64,000 nt of DNA from UBA10329 sp964500205 (GCA_964500205.1 CAZCNS010000013.1:62001-126000), one strand, 5' to 3'; positions 9,666-18,512 are shown, counted from the first letter of the stretch. The notes: generated by a model from the sequence alone, not told the origin. Numbers and translations: made by a program.

Positions 9666-10889
9666 TCACATCATGGCATCCCGCACCGCGTCCTCCACGG
9701 CCACGGTGCCCGGGCGCAGGGCGAGGATGCGCTGCATCACCCTGTCCACCACGGCATCGGGGCATGATGCACCCGATGTGAGCACGATGCGCAGCACCTC
9801 TTTTTCTGGGAGAAAATTCTCGGTGTGCAGCATCTGGTGGCTGCGCCATTCGTGGTGATGCACGCTGCCATCGTCCATGATCTCGCGCTCGGTGCTGATG
9901 AAGTAGGTGGGGAAGCGTGTCTCGCACAGCTCCACGAGGTGCGATGTGTTGCTGCTGTTGTAGCCGCCCACGACTATGGCCAGGTCGGCCTGCTCCTGAA
10001 GCAGGGCCAGTGTGGCGCTCTGGTTGTCGTTGGTGGCGTAGCAGAGGGTGTCGCGGGTGTCGGCAAAATGCTGTCGGTAGCTGCTCTCCCCGTAGCGCTC
10101 CACGATGGCCGAGCGCAGGTGGTCGGCTATGGCCTGGGTCTCGGTGGCGAGCATGGTGGTCTGGTTCACCACCCCGATGCGGCTGAGGTGCAGGGCGGGG
10201 TCGAAATCCTTTGATGCACGGCTGCGGAAATGCTGCTCGAACACCTCTGCGCCCAGCTCTCCCTTGATGATGCGGCCGAGGATGATGGCCTCCTCCATGT
10301 CCTTGATGACCATGGAAGGCGCGTTCTGCATGCTATGAGAGAAGGTGGCGCGGGTCTCCTCGTGCTGATGCTTGCCGTGGATGATGACCGTGAAGTCGTC
10401 CTCGCCCAGCTTGGCCGACCGTTTCCAGACCTTCTCCACGAAAGGACAGGTGGTGTTGTAGGTGGTAGGTTCGATGCCCATGCTGCGCAGCCGTTGCTCG
10501 GTCTCGACCGTGGTGCCGAATGCCGGGATGATGACCACATCATCCGCATCGATCTCCTCCCAAGGGATCAGTTGGTTGCCCTCGGTGTCCATGATGAATC
10601 GGATGCCATGGCCCTGAAGGTCCTCGTTCACATCCGGGTTGTGTATCATCTGACTGAGCAGGAAGATGCGCTTGCCGGGATTCTCGGCTATGGCGCGGTA
10701 GCTGATCTCGATGGCATTCTCCACCCCATAGCAGAAACCGAAGTGGCGCGCAATGATGAACTGCACGCTGCCGAGGTCGATGACGGTGGGAGTGAAGTCC
10801 TGCTTGCGGGGGTCGGCATTCTTCCGAGCTTCCTTGATGGGGCCGATGATGGGTGAGCGGTAGAACTCAGGGATGTCGAACTTCTTCAT
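9666..10889 (-). CDS. ispH: 4-hydroxy-3-methylbut-2-enyl diphosphate reductase
   Basis: 407 residues from the ATG at 10889 (MKKFDIPEFYRS). IspH (LytB) is the last enzyme of the MEP isoprenoid pathway: it reductively removes the hydroxyl of HMBPP to give IPP and DMAPP using a 4Fe-4S cluster. The three cluster cysteines are visible at C53 (FGFCYGVENA), C148 (NTTCPFVEKVW) and C283 (DTLCYATNDNQ). It is longer than the E. coli enzyme (about 316 residues) because of an N-terminal extension and an internal insert, as in the long form found in Bacteroidota. The gene is monocistronic and convergent with the DUF2490 gene. Its promoter box lies six bases before the ATG. Confidence 0.96.
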   Translation of the reverse strand: MKKFDIPEFYRSPIIGPIKEARKNADPRKQDFTPTVIDLGSVQFIIARHFGFCYGVENAIEISYRAIAENPGKRIFLLSQMIHNPDVNEDLQGHGIRFIMDTEGNQLIPWEEIDADDVVIIPAFGTTVETEQRLRSMGIEPTTYNTTCPFVEKVWKRSAKLGEDDFTVIIHGKHQHEETRATFSHSMQNAPSMVIKDMEEAIILGRIIKGELGAEVFEQHFRSRASKDFDPALHLSRIGVVNQTTMLATETQAIADHLRSAIVERYGESSYRQHFADTRDTLCYATNDNQSATLALLQEQADLAIVVGGYNSSNTSHLVELCETRFPTYFISTEREIMDDGSVHHHEWRSHQMLHTENFLPEKEVLRIVLTSGASCPDAVVDRVMQRILALRPGTVAVEDAVRDAMM

Positions 10890-10895
10890 GAGGGC

Positions 10896-10903
10896 CAAAG
10901 TTA
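10896..10903 (-). promoter_or_regulatory. -7 promoter box of ispH, leaderless spacing
   Basis: TAACTTTG on the minus strand fits the Bacteroidota -7 consensus TAnnTTTG and ends six bases before the ispH ATG. Transcription would then start at or within a few bases of the start codon. No clear -33 TTTG is seen. Confidence 0.6.
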
Positions 10904-11042
10904 GGGGCGGCTTTCGGGCGCGAGCGGAAAAGGATAAGCACCAGATGCAGGGTTTTGTTCCTTGAGAGCATCACCATTGGCATGCGCCCCTTTTGAAACC
11001 CTCCGTACTTTCGCGGGCATCACAAGAAAACAGCAAGAGAAA

Positions 11043-12431
11043 ATGAGTTACGACCTGATAGTGATAGGAAGCGGCCCCGGGGGCTATGTGGCGGCCATCC
11101 GCGCATCGCAGCTTGGGATGAAGGTAGGCGTGGTGGAGAAGGCCGAACTGGGCGGCATCTGCCTCAACTGGGGCTGCATACCCACCAAGGCACTGCTCAA
11201 GAGCGCACAGGTGTTCGAGTACATGAACCACGCTGCCGACTACGGCATCAGCGTCAGCGACCCCAAGGCCGACATCAAGGAGATGGTGAAGCGGAGCAGG
11301 GGAGTGGCCGATGGCATGAGCAAAGGCATTCAGTTCCTTTTCAAGAAGAACAAGATCGAGCACATCGCAGGGCACGGCCGTGTGAAAGGCACGGGCAAGG
11401 TCAGCATTACCGATGCCGATGGCAAGGAGACCGAGGTGACAGCCAAGCACATCATCCTCGCGCTCGGTGCGCGTTCGCGCCAGCTTCCCAACCTGAAGCA
11501 GGACGGCAAGAAGGTGATCGGCTATCGCGATGCGATGGTGCTGGAGAAGCAGCCGAAGAGCATGGTGATAGTCGGGTCGGGCGCGATAGGTTCGGAATTC
11601 GCGTACTTCTATAACGCCATCGGCACGGAGGTGACGCTGGTGGAGTACATGCCTAATATCGTTCCCGTAGAGGACGAGGAAGTGAGCAAGCAGCTCGCCC
11701 GCAGTTTTAAGAAGTCAGGCATGAAAGTGATGACCGAGGCCAGTGTGGAGAAGGTCGATACCAGCGGCACAGGTTGTAAGGTGACCGTGAAGACCAAGAA
11801 GGGCGAGGAGATCATCGAGTGCGACATTGTGCTGAGCGCGGTGGGCATCGAGGCCAACTTGGAAGATGCTGGACTGGAACAGACAGGCATCGTCATCGAC
11901 AAGGGCCGTATTGTGGTGGACGAGTACTACGCCACTAACATACCGGGCGTGTATGCCATAGGTGATTGTGTCCCTGGTCCTGCGCTGGCCCACGTGGCAA
12001 GTGCTGAGGGCATCATCTGCGTGGAGAAGATCGCTGGTCACCACCCCGAACCGCTCGACTACAACAATATCCCGGGCTGCACCTACTGCTCGCCAGAAGT
12101 TGCATCGGTCGGCTACACCGAGGCCAAGGCCAAGGAAGCGGGCTATGAACTGAAGATCGGCAAGTTCCCTTTCTCGGCCAGTGGCAAGGCCAGCGCGGCA
12201 GGGGCGAAGGACGGTTTCGTGAAGCTCATCTTCGATGCCAAGTATGGCGAGCTGTTGGGTGCGCACATGATCGGGGCCAACGTCACCGAGATGATTGCAG
12301 AGATAGTAGCGATCCGCAAGCTGGAGACCACCGGCCACGAGATCATCAAGACCGTACACCCGCACCCGACCATGAGCGAGGCCATCATGGAAGCTGCCGC
12401 TGCGGCTTACGATGAGGTGATTCACTTGTAA
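11043..12431 (+). CDS. lpdA: Dihydrolipoyl dehydrogenase
   Basis: 462 residues from the ATG at 11043 (MSYDLIVIGSGPGG); the in-frame sequence upstream is not protein-like. It is a flavoprotein disulfide reductase: an N-terminal FAD-binding GSGPGG at 9-14, the redox-active pair C40/C45 in GGICLNWGCIPTK, an NAD-binding GSGAIGSEF near 180, and the C-terminal TVHPHPTMSE with the catalytic His-Glu pair. It is the E3 subunit of pyruvate, 2-oxoglutarate or branched-chain dehydrogenase complexes and reoxidises the lipoyl arm. No E1 or E2 gene lies beside it, so which complex it serves cannot be told from the context. A TACTTTCG promoter box lies at 11006-11013. Confidence 0.95.
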   Translation: MSYDLIVIGSGPGGYVAAIRASQLGMKVGVVEKAELGGICLNWGCIPTKALLKSAQVFEYMNHAADYGISVSDPKADIKEMVKRSRGVADGMSKGIQFLFKKNKIEHIAGHGRVKGTGKVSITDADGKETEVTAKHIILALGARSRQLPNLKQDGKKVIGYRDAMVLEKQPKSMVIVGSGAIGSEFAYFYNAIGTEVTLVEYMPNIVPVEDEEVSKQLARSFKKSGMKVMTEASVEKVDTSGTGCKVTVKTKKGEEIIECDIVLSAVGIEANLEDAGLEQTGIVIDKGRIVVDEYYATNIPGVYAIGDCVPGPALAHVASAEGIICVEKIAGHHPEPLDYNNIPGCTYCSPEVASVGYTEAKAKEAGYELKIGKFPFSASGKASAAGAKDGFVKLIFDAKYGELLGAHMIGANVTEMIAEIVAIRKLETTGHEIIKTVHPHPTMSEAIMEAAAAAYDEVIHL

Positions 12432-12437
12432 AGAATG

Positions 12438-12524
12438 GGGCGAGGGACGGGGGACAAGGGACGTGAGTTCAGTCAGTGGACAGAAGCAGCGTCATTGTGA
12501 CCACTTTGCGTCCTTTGCGTGAAA
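12438..12524. repeat. Simple-sequence repeats between lpdA and asnB
   Basis: Two motif families lie side by side. Repeats of the form GAGGGACGGGGGACAAGGGAC occur at about 12442-12462. The block CTTTGCGTCCTTTGCGTGAAA is at 12504-12524. The second is almost the reverse complement of sequence between sufB and sufC at 58839-58859. The first recurs at 48482-48508 and inside sufD at 56502-56535. Confidence 0.8.
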
Positions 12525-12537
12525 TAACCCATCATTC

Positions 12538-14487
12538 ATGTGCGGAATAGCCGGGGCATACGCTTTCACTGAGAAGGGAAAGGACTTCTTCAGGAAGCTC
12601 GATGCTGCGGTGGAGACCCTGAAGCTGCGCGGGCCAGACGGCAGTGGGACTTTCCTTCGTGAGCATATCGCGCTGGGGCATGCCCGCCTTGCGATCCTCG
12701 ATACGTCCTCTGCGGCCGATCAGCCGTTTCACGACCCATCGGGACGCTATACCATTGTGTTCAATGGCGAGATCTTCAACTTCCGCGAACTGAAGACCGA
12801 CCTCCCTGATGTGACCTTGTCCACCACCTCCGACACCGAGGTGTTACTGCACCTGTACATCAAGTATGGCGATGCGATGCTGAACCGTCTCAATGGTTTC
12901 TTCGCATTCGCCATCCACGACCGCGACACCGACAGCCTCTTCCTCGCTCGTGACCGCATGGGCATCAAGCCGCTGCTGGTCTATCAGGATGAGGATGTGC
13001 TCCTCTTCGGCAGCGAAATGAAAACGTTGATGGCGTTCGGCATCCCGAAGGAAATTGACCGTACCTCACAGTTCCTTTACCACCAGTTCAGTTACACCCC
13101 TTACCCGCATACCATTTTCAATGGGGTCACTGAATTGGAACCGGGCAACTACGTTGAAATCAGAAATCAGAAATCAGAAATAGGAAACAGGGAAAGCGGA
13201 GGTGTTGAGGAAATCGCAAATCGCAAATCGTTAATCGTTCTTCGCCAATCTTTCTGGAGCATCCCCAAGCCTTCTTCCCCAAAAACGAATCTCACATACG
13301 AAGCCGCCCAGCAGCGACTCATAGAGCTGATGCGCCTCTCGGTGCAGCGCAGGATGGTGAGCGATGTGCCGCTGGGTTCGTTCCTGAGCGGGGGCATCGA
13401 CTCCTCGGTGATTGCTTCGCTTGCAGCCGAGCAGACGGACAAGCTGCGGACCTTCAGCATCGGCTACGCGGATGAGCCTTTGTTTGATGAGACTTCATAC
13501 GCTGAGGCCGTGGCAAAACGCATCGGGTCGGAGCATACGGTGTTCAAGCTGACGAACGATGACCTCTTCGCCAACCTGCACGCGGTGCTGGACTACCTCG
13601 ACCGCCCTTTCGCAGATTCCTCGTGCCTTCCAGTTTACATCCTGTGTAAGGAAACGCGGAAGCATGTCACGGTCGCGCTTTCAGGTGATGGCGCGGATGA
13701 GCTGTTCTCCGGCTACAACAAGCACGCGGCCGAGTTCCGCGCCAGGTCAGGTGGAGCTGCGAACGGCTTGGTAGCTGCGCTGCGCCCGTTGTGGCACCTG
13801 TTGCCGTCATCGCGCAATTCCAAGTTGGGCAACACGGTGCGACAACTCCGCAAGTTCGCAGACGGCATGAGCCTCAGCCCGGCAGACCGCTACTGGTCGT
13901 GGGCCTCGTTTCTCCCAGAGAAAGATGTGGCCGAGCTCATGGGTGCGGACATTCAACTTTCCGAGGAATATCTGACGCGCAAAAAGGACCTTACGGAGGA
14001 GATACGCGGAACACATGGTACGGACGAGATGCTGTATGCCGACCTGCATCAGGTGCTGCGCAACGACATGCTCACCAAGGTGGATCTGATGAGCATGGCC
14101 AACAGCCTGGAGGTACGCGTCCCATTCCTCGACCACGAGGTGGTGGAGTTCGCCTGCTCATTGCCCGAGCATTTCAAGATCAACGGAGAGATGCGCAAAC
14201 GCATCGTGCAGGATGCTTTCCGCCCCATGTTGCCGCCCGAACTGTATCAACGGCCCAAGCGCGGCTTTGAAGTTCCACTTCTCAAGTGGTTTCGCACAGA
14301 GCTGCGCAGCATGATCCATGACGACCTGCTTCACCCCGTTTTTCTGAAAGAGCAAGGGGTTTTCTCAGAGAAAAAGGTCGGTCTGTTGCTCCAGCAGCTC
14401 GAATCCTCCGACCCAGAGGACACCGCCTTCCAAGTCTGGAACCTCATTGTGTTTCAGTACTGGTGGAAGCAGCACATGATGGTTTGA
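12538..14487 (+). CDS. asnB: Asparagine synthase (glutamine-hydrolysing), with an in-frame repeat insertion
   Basis: 649 residues. AsnB makes asparagine from aspartate, ATP and glutamine-derived ammonia. The N-terminal nucleophile is Cys2 (MCGIAGAYAF) of the class II glutaminase domain, about 1-200. The ATP-binding synthetase domain begins with LSGGIDSSVIASL near 285 and includes the GDGADELFSGY loop near 380. Between the domains, at about residues 206-240, the DNA is a low-complexity run of AAATCAG and AAATCGC units, encoding a peptide rich in Asn, Lys, Glu and Arg that does not belong to the family. The frame stays open through it. A bidirectional terminator follows. The enzyme is probably functional because the insert lies in the interdomain linker. 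Confidence 0.95.
   Translation: MCGIAGAYAFTEKGKDFFRKLDAAVETLKLRGPDGSGTFLREHIALGHARLAILDTSSAADQPFHDPSGRYTIVFNGEIFNFRELKTDLPDVTLSTTSDTEVLLHLYIKYGDAMLNRLNGFFAFAIHDRDTDSLFLARDRMGIKPLLVYQDEDVLLFGSEMKTLMAFGIPKEIDRTSQFLYHQFSYTPYPHTIFNGVTELEPGNYVEIRNQKSEIGNRESGGVEEIANRKSLIVLRQSFWSIPKPSSPKTNLTYEAAQQRLIELMRLSVQRRMVSDVPLGSFLSGGIDSSVIASLAAEQTDKLRTFSIGYADEPLFDETSYAEAVAKRIGSEHTVFKLTNDDLFANLHAVLDYLDRPFADSSCLPVYILCKETRKHVTVALSGDGADELFSGYNKHAAEFRARSGGAANGLVAALRPLWHLLPSSRNSKLGNTVRQLRKFADGMSLSPADRYWSWASFLPEKDVAELMGADIQLSEEYLTRKKDLTEEIRGTHGTDEMLYADLHQVLRNDMLTKVDLMSMANSLEVRVPFLDHEVVEFACSLPEHFKINGEMRKRIVQDAFRPMLPPELYQRPKRGFEVPLLKWFRTELRSMIHDDLLHPVFLKEQGVFSEKKVGLLLQQLESSDPEDTAFQVWNLIVFQYWWKQHMMV
13156..13245. repeat. 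Short-period repeat inserted in frame inside asnB
   Basis: Units of GAAATCA (13156-13180) are followed by a GGAAACAG-like spacer and then AAATCGC units (13211-13237). The sequence looks like intergenic filler of the kind seen elsewhere in this window, but it lies inside the coding region of asnB and keeps its frame. Confidence 0.85.
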
Positions 14488-14500
14488 CTGTCGGGTAAGA

Positions 14501-14537
14501 AAAAGCCCCTGTTGCACCATGCAGCAGGGGCTTTTTT
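14501..14537. terminator. Bidirectional intrinsic terminator between asnB and thx
   Basis: AAAAGCCCCTG and CAGGGGCTTTTTT form a GC-rich stem around TTGCACCATGCAG, with A-rich and T-rich flanks, so it can stop transcription from asnB (+) and thx (-). Confidence 0.93.
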
Positions 14538-14553
14538 AATTGACAGGTGAAGG

Positions 14554-14802
14554 TCATTCACCGTCCTTCGCGGCAGCCTTTGCAGGCTTCTTGGCAGCCG
14601 TTTTCTTCGTGGCTGCGGCCTTTGTGGTTGGCTTCTTTGCCGCTTTAGGCTTTTCTGCAACCGCTTCGTTATCAGTATTCTTTGGCTTATCTGGCTTCTG
14701 TGCAGGTATCACTGCAGCAGGTGTGCTGCGCTTTTTCCTGGTGTTGCCGTATGATCCACGGGCGATCTTGCCCTTTCTTGATTTGAGATCTCCTTTTCCC
14801 AT
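14554..14802 (-). CDS. 30S ribosomal protein THX family with a long Lys/Ala-rich tail
   Basis: 82 residues. The first 23 (MGKGDLKSRKGKIARGSYGN and the following Arg/Lys) match the THX family, a very small basic protein that sits in the 30S head in Thermus and is widespread in Bacteroidota. Beyond the core, residues 35-82 are dominated by Lys, Ala, Pro and Thr, with AAKKPTTKAAATKKTAAKKP-type repeats like histone H1 or AlgP tails. The tail could bind RNA or DNA nonspecifically; this is inference. The gene is alone, reads towards a shared terminator, and has a TAAGTTTG promoter box 28 bases upstream. Confidence 0.88.
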   Translation of the reverse strand: MGKGDLKSRKGKIARGSYGNTRKKRSTPAAVIPAQKPDKPKNTDNEAVAEKPKAAKKPTTKAAATKKTAAKKPAKAAAKDGE

Positions 14803-14830
14803 TGCCTAAAGGTTTTTGGTGAGTGAATTG

Positions 14831-14838
14831 CAAACTTA
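14831..14838 (-). promoter_or_regulatory. -7 promoter box of thx
   Basis: TAAGTTTG on the minus strand matches TAnnTTTG and lies 28 bases before the thx ATG. A plus-strand TACTTTAG at 14867-14874 may serve the divergent transporter gene. Confidence 0.5.
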
Positions 14839-14889
14839 GCCATTATCGATTGAAGTGCCTTGTCCGTACTTTAGACCGCTGAACGAGAT

Positions 14890-15750
14890 ATGGAGAGTAA
14901 TATCATCACACAGGTTTTTCTTCCCGGTGCCCTGTTCATCATCATGCTGGGCATGGGCCTTTCGTTGGTCATTGATGATTTCCGAAGGGTGATGCGTTAC
15001 CCCTCAGCGGTGGCGGCAGGTCTGGTGCTCAAACTGGCCGTGATGCCGATCGTCACTCTCGGACTGCTGCTCTGGCTGCCCATGGATGCCGAGCTGGCGG
15101 TGGGGTTCATGCTCTTGGCCGCCTGCCCTGGTGGTGCCACTACAAATCTTATTGTGCATCTGGCCAAGGGCGATGTGGCATTGTCCATCACACTTACCGC
15201 CATTGCCAGTATCATCACGGTCTTCACCATACCGGTGATCGTCAATCTCGGACTCCTTCAGTTCATGGGTGAGAGTCGGGAGATCGTGCTGCCTTTGGGC
15301 AAGACCATCGCTCAGATACTTGCCATAACGGTTGTACCGGTGATTCTGGGCATGGTCATCAGGGCAAAACGACCGGAGATAAGCGTCAGGGCTGAGAAAC
15401 CGGTAAAGCTGGTATCGGCTGTTTTTCTTGTGCTCATCATTGCGGCAGCCTTGCTGAAGGAGCGGGCCAACATTCTTGATTTTTTCCAGCAGGCAGGGCC
15501 GGTGGCTTTACTCCTGAATCTGTTGGGCATGATGTTGGGCTACCTCGGCACGTTGGCTGTCACAGGGCGCAAGCAGCAGGCCGTTACGGTGGGAGTGGAG
15601 GTAGGTGTTGTCAATGGCACCCTCGGCATTGCCATCGCGGCAGGCATCATGGGCAATTCGGTCATGACCATCCCTTCGGCCATTTACAGCATCATCATGT
15701 TCCCCTCGGTGCTGCTGCTCGTGTGGCTTGGTCATCGGGCAAGGGACTGA
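14890..15750 (+). CDS. Bile acid:sodium symporter family (BASS) transporter
   Basis: 286 residues with about nine or ten hydrophobic segments. The sequence fits the SBF/BASS family of sodium-coupled organic anion transporters: an N-terminal MLGMGLSL helix, the conserved LLAACPGGATTNLIVHLAKG loop near 75-95 that forms a sodium site, and VGVEVGVVNGTLGIAIAA near 235-250. Bacterial members carry organic acids; the name bile acid reflects the animal homologues. Substrate unknown. The gene is divergent from thx and its end overlaps the convergent EEP gene by 19 bases. Confidence 0.88.
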   Translation: MESNIITQVFLPGALFIIMLGMGLSLVIDDFRRVMRYPSAVAAGLVLKLAVMPIVTLGLLLWLPMDAELAVGFMLLAACPGGATTNLIVHLAKGDVALSITLTAIASIITVFTIPVIVNLGLLQFMGESREIVLPLGKTIAQILAITVVPVILGMVIRAKRPEISVRAEKPVKLVSAVFLVLIIAAALLKERANILDFFQQAGPVALLLNLLGMMLGYLGTLAVTGRKQQAVTVGVEVGVVNGTLGIAIAAGIMGNSVMTIPSAIYSIIMFPSVLLLVWLGHRARD

Positions 15751-16850
15751 CCTGTGTCTCTGGTCAAAACCGCGGAGATGGCGAAGTGATCGCTGTGAGG
15801 CCAGCGGTGCACTTTGTGCGAGGTCGTGGCAAAATGACTGGAGTGCAGCATGTGGTCGATGCGGAACAGCGGGATGCGAGCATAGGTGATGCCAAGTCCT
15901 CGCCCGGCCTCACGGAATGTGTCGTTAAGGCCACTTGCCACGGTCTGATAGCTGTATGCAGCAGGAGTGTCGTTGAAGTCCCCACAAACTATGACAGGGT
16001 AGGGACAGCGTGAGATGTGGGCCGCGAGGGTATCGGTCAATTCGGCCCGGTTCACGAATGCCTTTCGCAGCTTATCGGCTATCACCTGTAGGTGCTCCAA
16101 GCTATCGCGCTCGGTGATCACACGGTTCATGGCGCTGAAGTCCTCGTTTCTGATCCGTACGCTCTCCAAGTGGACGTTATATACACGCACCGTATCCGAC
16201 CCGATGCGCAGGTCGGTGAAAATGCCCCGCATCAGACGGCTGTTGGTGGCCTCCAGTAGTCCTTTGCCTACAATCGGGAATCGACTGGCTGTTACAAGTG
16301 CCACTCCTCCGGTGTATGACCTGCCTATAGGATTATTGTAGCCCACCATGTGGACATTCCGTGACCCAAACATCCGGTCGAACTGCTTTTTTTCGGTGTC
16401 AGAAATCTTGTTCGGCCCCCATTGGAAGTATTCCTGCATGCAGAGGATATCCGTATTGAGTGAAGCGATATTCTCCGTCACTGTGCCCCGAGCGTTGTCT
16501 GCCGTGCCACCTGATATAGAGTTGAAGAGATGAACGTTATAGCTCATCACAGATATTCCGCTCTCAGTCTCAACATCCTGACCGAACAGCTTGAGATGCG
16601 CAGAGACCAGGTCTGCACGCGCCCCGATCACAAGTATGTGCAGTCCCAGTAAAAGCCACTTTCCGCGAACGGCCCACAGAGCAGCGAAGGCCAAAGCGAG
16701 CGCGAGGAACACAGCGTAGGAGAGACCCGCGAAAGCCAATGGCCAGAAAGTAGCTGGGCTTACACTGCCCGCCAAGTAAGTGGAGCAAAGTCCTGCGAGC
16801 ACCAGCAGGTCGGCAAGCAGCAGCGGGGCAAGTATCAACTTCCTCAGCAT
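15732..16850 (-). CDS. Membrane-anchored endonuclease/exonuclease/phosphatase (EEP) family protein
   Basis: 372 residues from the ATG at 16850 (MLRKLILAPLLLADLL). Three hydrophobic segments in the first 100 residues place the catalytic domain outside the cytoplasm or at the membrane. From about 115 it is an EEP/DNase I-like domain: MSYNVHLFN, a metal-binding Glu in DILCMQEYF, VYNVHLES, ICGDFNDTP and the C-terminal HSDHFAI. Substrates of the fold include nucleic acids, inositol phosphates and sphingomyelin; none can be assigned here. It is last in the tsaE-ald-rhomboid-rhomboid cluster, starting ten bases after the second rhomboid gene, so it is probably in that operon. Confidence 0.85.
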   Translation of the reverse strand: MLRKLILAPLLLADLLVLAGLCSTYLAGSVSPATFWPLAFAGLSYAVFLALALAFAALWAVRGKWLLLGLHILVIGARADLVSAHLKLFGQDVETESGISVMSYNVHLFNSISGGTADNARGTVTENIASLNTDILCMQEYFQWGPNKISDTEKKQFDRMFGSRNVHMVGYNNPIGRSYTGGVALVTASRFPIVGKGLLEATNSRLMRGIFTDLRIGSDTVRVYNVHLESVRIRNEDFSAMNRVITERDSLEHLQVIADKLRKAFVNRAELTDTLAAHISRCPYPVIVCGDFNDTPAAYSYQTVASGLNDTFREAGRGLGITYARIPLFRIDHMLHSSHFATTSHKVHRWPHSDHFAISAVLTRDTGQSLAR

Positions 16851-16860
16851 GGTAGTGGGA

Positions 16861-17751
16861 TCAGATCTCCTTGCTGGCTTGAAAAAGCACTTCCTTCTCG
16901 TGCTTGGAGAGGCTGTCGTAGCCCGACTGTTTGATCTTGTCGAGAATGGCGTCCACCTCCTCCTGCCGCGATACGCGTTTCTCGTTGAAGGCCGCATCGC
17001 TGCGGGTATTGCTGCGATGCACCACCTTGATGGTCTTCTTTCTTCTTGGAAAACGTTCCGAAAGCCAATGCCAAGGCCGCAGAACGTCCACTGTGAGGTC
17101 TGTACCTCTGCGCAGCATCGTCACATAGAGGAAGCCGAACAGCGCGCCACCGAGATGCGCGAAATGCCCGCCAGCATTGCCGTTGGGAATCAGTAGAATA
17201 TCCATGGCCACTGCTGCTATCGCAATGAACTTCAGCCTCACATTACCAATGAGGATGAGCCTTACCGAATAGTCGGGGGCCATTGTGGCCGCTGCCATCA
17301 GAATGGCCAGCACCCCTGCCGATGCACCCACAGCAGAGGCCAAGGCAGCGGTCTGACTGAAGACCGGGAAAAGATTGAATGCCACCATGAAAACCGCTGC
17401 CCCACTCAGCGAACCGATCACGTAGGTGCTCAACAGTTTCTTGCTGTCGAAAAAGGTGAGAAAGATGTTGCCACCGAAATGCAGCCACAACATGTTGAAG
17501 ATGATGTGGAGAAATCCGGCATGCACGAACATGTGGGTGAGCAATGTCCATGGCCGGGCGAGCAGTTGCATCGGAGAGGCGGGCACGGCAAGAAGCTTCT
17601 CAAGTTCACCATAGAGATGTCCCTGCATGAAGAGGTGCAGCAGCACACGCACGATCATCATCGCGAGGAAGATGCCGGCATTTACATAAATCAGCTGCAT
17701 CAGCACGTTGCCGGTGCGGAATCTGAACTTTATGTCCTCGATCAAGGCCAT
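16861..17751 (-). CDS. Rhomboid family intramembrane serine protease (second of a tandem pair)
   Basis: 296 residues with six or so transmembrane helices between about 15 and 210. Catalytic features are the serine in VGASAGV and the histidine in GGHFAHLGG. The HMFVHAGFLHIIFNML loop helix is also typical. The C-terminal 80 residues are a basic cytoplasmic tail with a conserved-looking helical end (SKHEKEVLFQASKEI). Rhomboids cleave transmembrane segments of membrane proteins. It starts one base after the stop of the first rhomboid gene, so the two are co-translated or at least co-transcribed. Paired rhomboids of this type, one with a tail and one without, occur in many Bacteroidota. Confidence 0.92.
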   Translation of the reverse strand: MALIEDIKFRFRTGNVLMQLIYVNAGIFLAMMIVRVLLHLFMQGHLYGELEKLLAVPASPMQLLARPWTLLTHMFVHAGFLHIIFNMLWLHFGGNIFLTFFDSKKLLSTYVIGSLSGAAVFMVAFNLFPVFSQTAALASAVGASAGVLAILMAAATMAPDYSVRLILIGNVRLKFIAIAAVAMDILLIPNGNAGGHFAHLGGALFGFLYVTMLRRGTDLTVDVLRPWHWLSERFPRRKKTIKVVHRSNTRSDAAFNEKRVSRQEEVDAILDKIKQSGYDSLSKHEKEVLFQASKEI

Positions 17752-17752
17752 G

Positions 17753-18505
17753 TCACATGAATCGCGTGGGTCGTTTCTTCCAATATTTTAGAAGGAGGAA
17801 ACCGAAGACCATCCCGCCCAGATGCGCGAAGTGGGCAATGTTGCCCCCAGTGTTGCTCACCCCCGAGTACAGCTCGAAAATGCCATAAAGGATAACAAAA
17901 TATTTGGCCTTGATTGGTATAGCGAAGTACAAGTAGATGATGGCGTTCGGAAAGGTCATGCCGAACGCGAGCAGTAGCCCGAACACCGCGCCCGATGCAC
18001 CCACCATCGGAGTGTTGATCAACCGGTTGTAGGCCGCCATGGCAGTGTCAACGTAGTTGCGGCCCGTTAGCAGCAGTCCCAGTCCTTCATCCTCAACTAT
18101 CTGCACCCGCGCTGCATCCATCTCCGCGGCCGCCAGCAGGATCTGGGTCTCGTTTACGGCCATCTGCATGGCGGCAGCCCCCAGTCCTGTAATGAGATAA
18201 TAGACCAGGAAACGCTTGCCACCCCAAATGTTCTCAAGTGAGCTGCCGAACATCCACAGGGCGAACATATTGAACAGGATGTGCGTGAAGCCCCCGTGCA
18301 TGAACATGTGGCTCACCAGTTGCACGGGCAGGAAATTGGGCGACTCCAAAGAGTGCAGTCCAAGCCATCGCACCAGGTCGATGTTCATGGACGACCCCAA
18401 GGCCATCGTGCCCAAGAAGAAGAGACCATTGATGATGAGCAGATTCTTGACCACCGGAGGAATCAGCTCAAAGCCCTGTGGTGTCTGTACGCGGTCAAAT
18501 GACAT
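17753..18505 (-). CDS. Rhomboid family intramembrane serine protease (first of a tandem pair)
   Basis: 250 residues, six predicted helices. The Ser is in VGASGAVFG and the His in IAHFAHLGGMVFG, both in the right order and spacing; the SHMFMHGGFTHILFNMFALW segment is the usual second-helix signature. An extra extramembrane segment near 110-150 separates helices. It follows ald by seven bases and precedes the second rhomboid by one. Having two paralogues side by side suggests divided substrates or a complex; that is inference. Confidence 0.93.
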   Translation of the reverse strand: MSFDRVQTPQGFELIPPVVKNLLIINGLFFLGTMALGSSMNIDLVRWLGLHSLESPNFLPVQLVSHMFMHGGFTHILFNMFALWMFGSSLENIWGGKRFLVYYLITGLGAAAMQMAVNETQILLAAAEMDAARVQIVEDEGLGLLLTGRNYVDTAMAAYNRLINTPMVGASGAVFGLLLAFGMTFPNAIIYLYFAIPIKAKYFVILYGIFELYSGVSNTGGNIAHFAHLGGMVFGFLLLKYWKKRPTRFM

Positions 18506-18512
18506 CGGCAGT

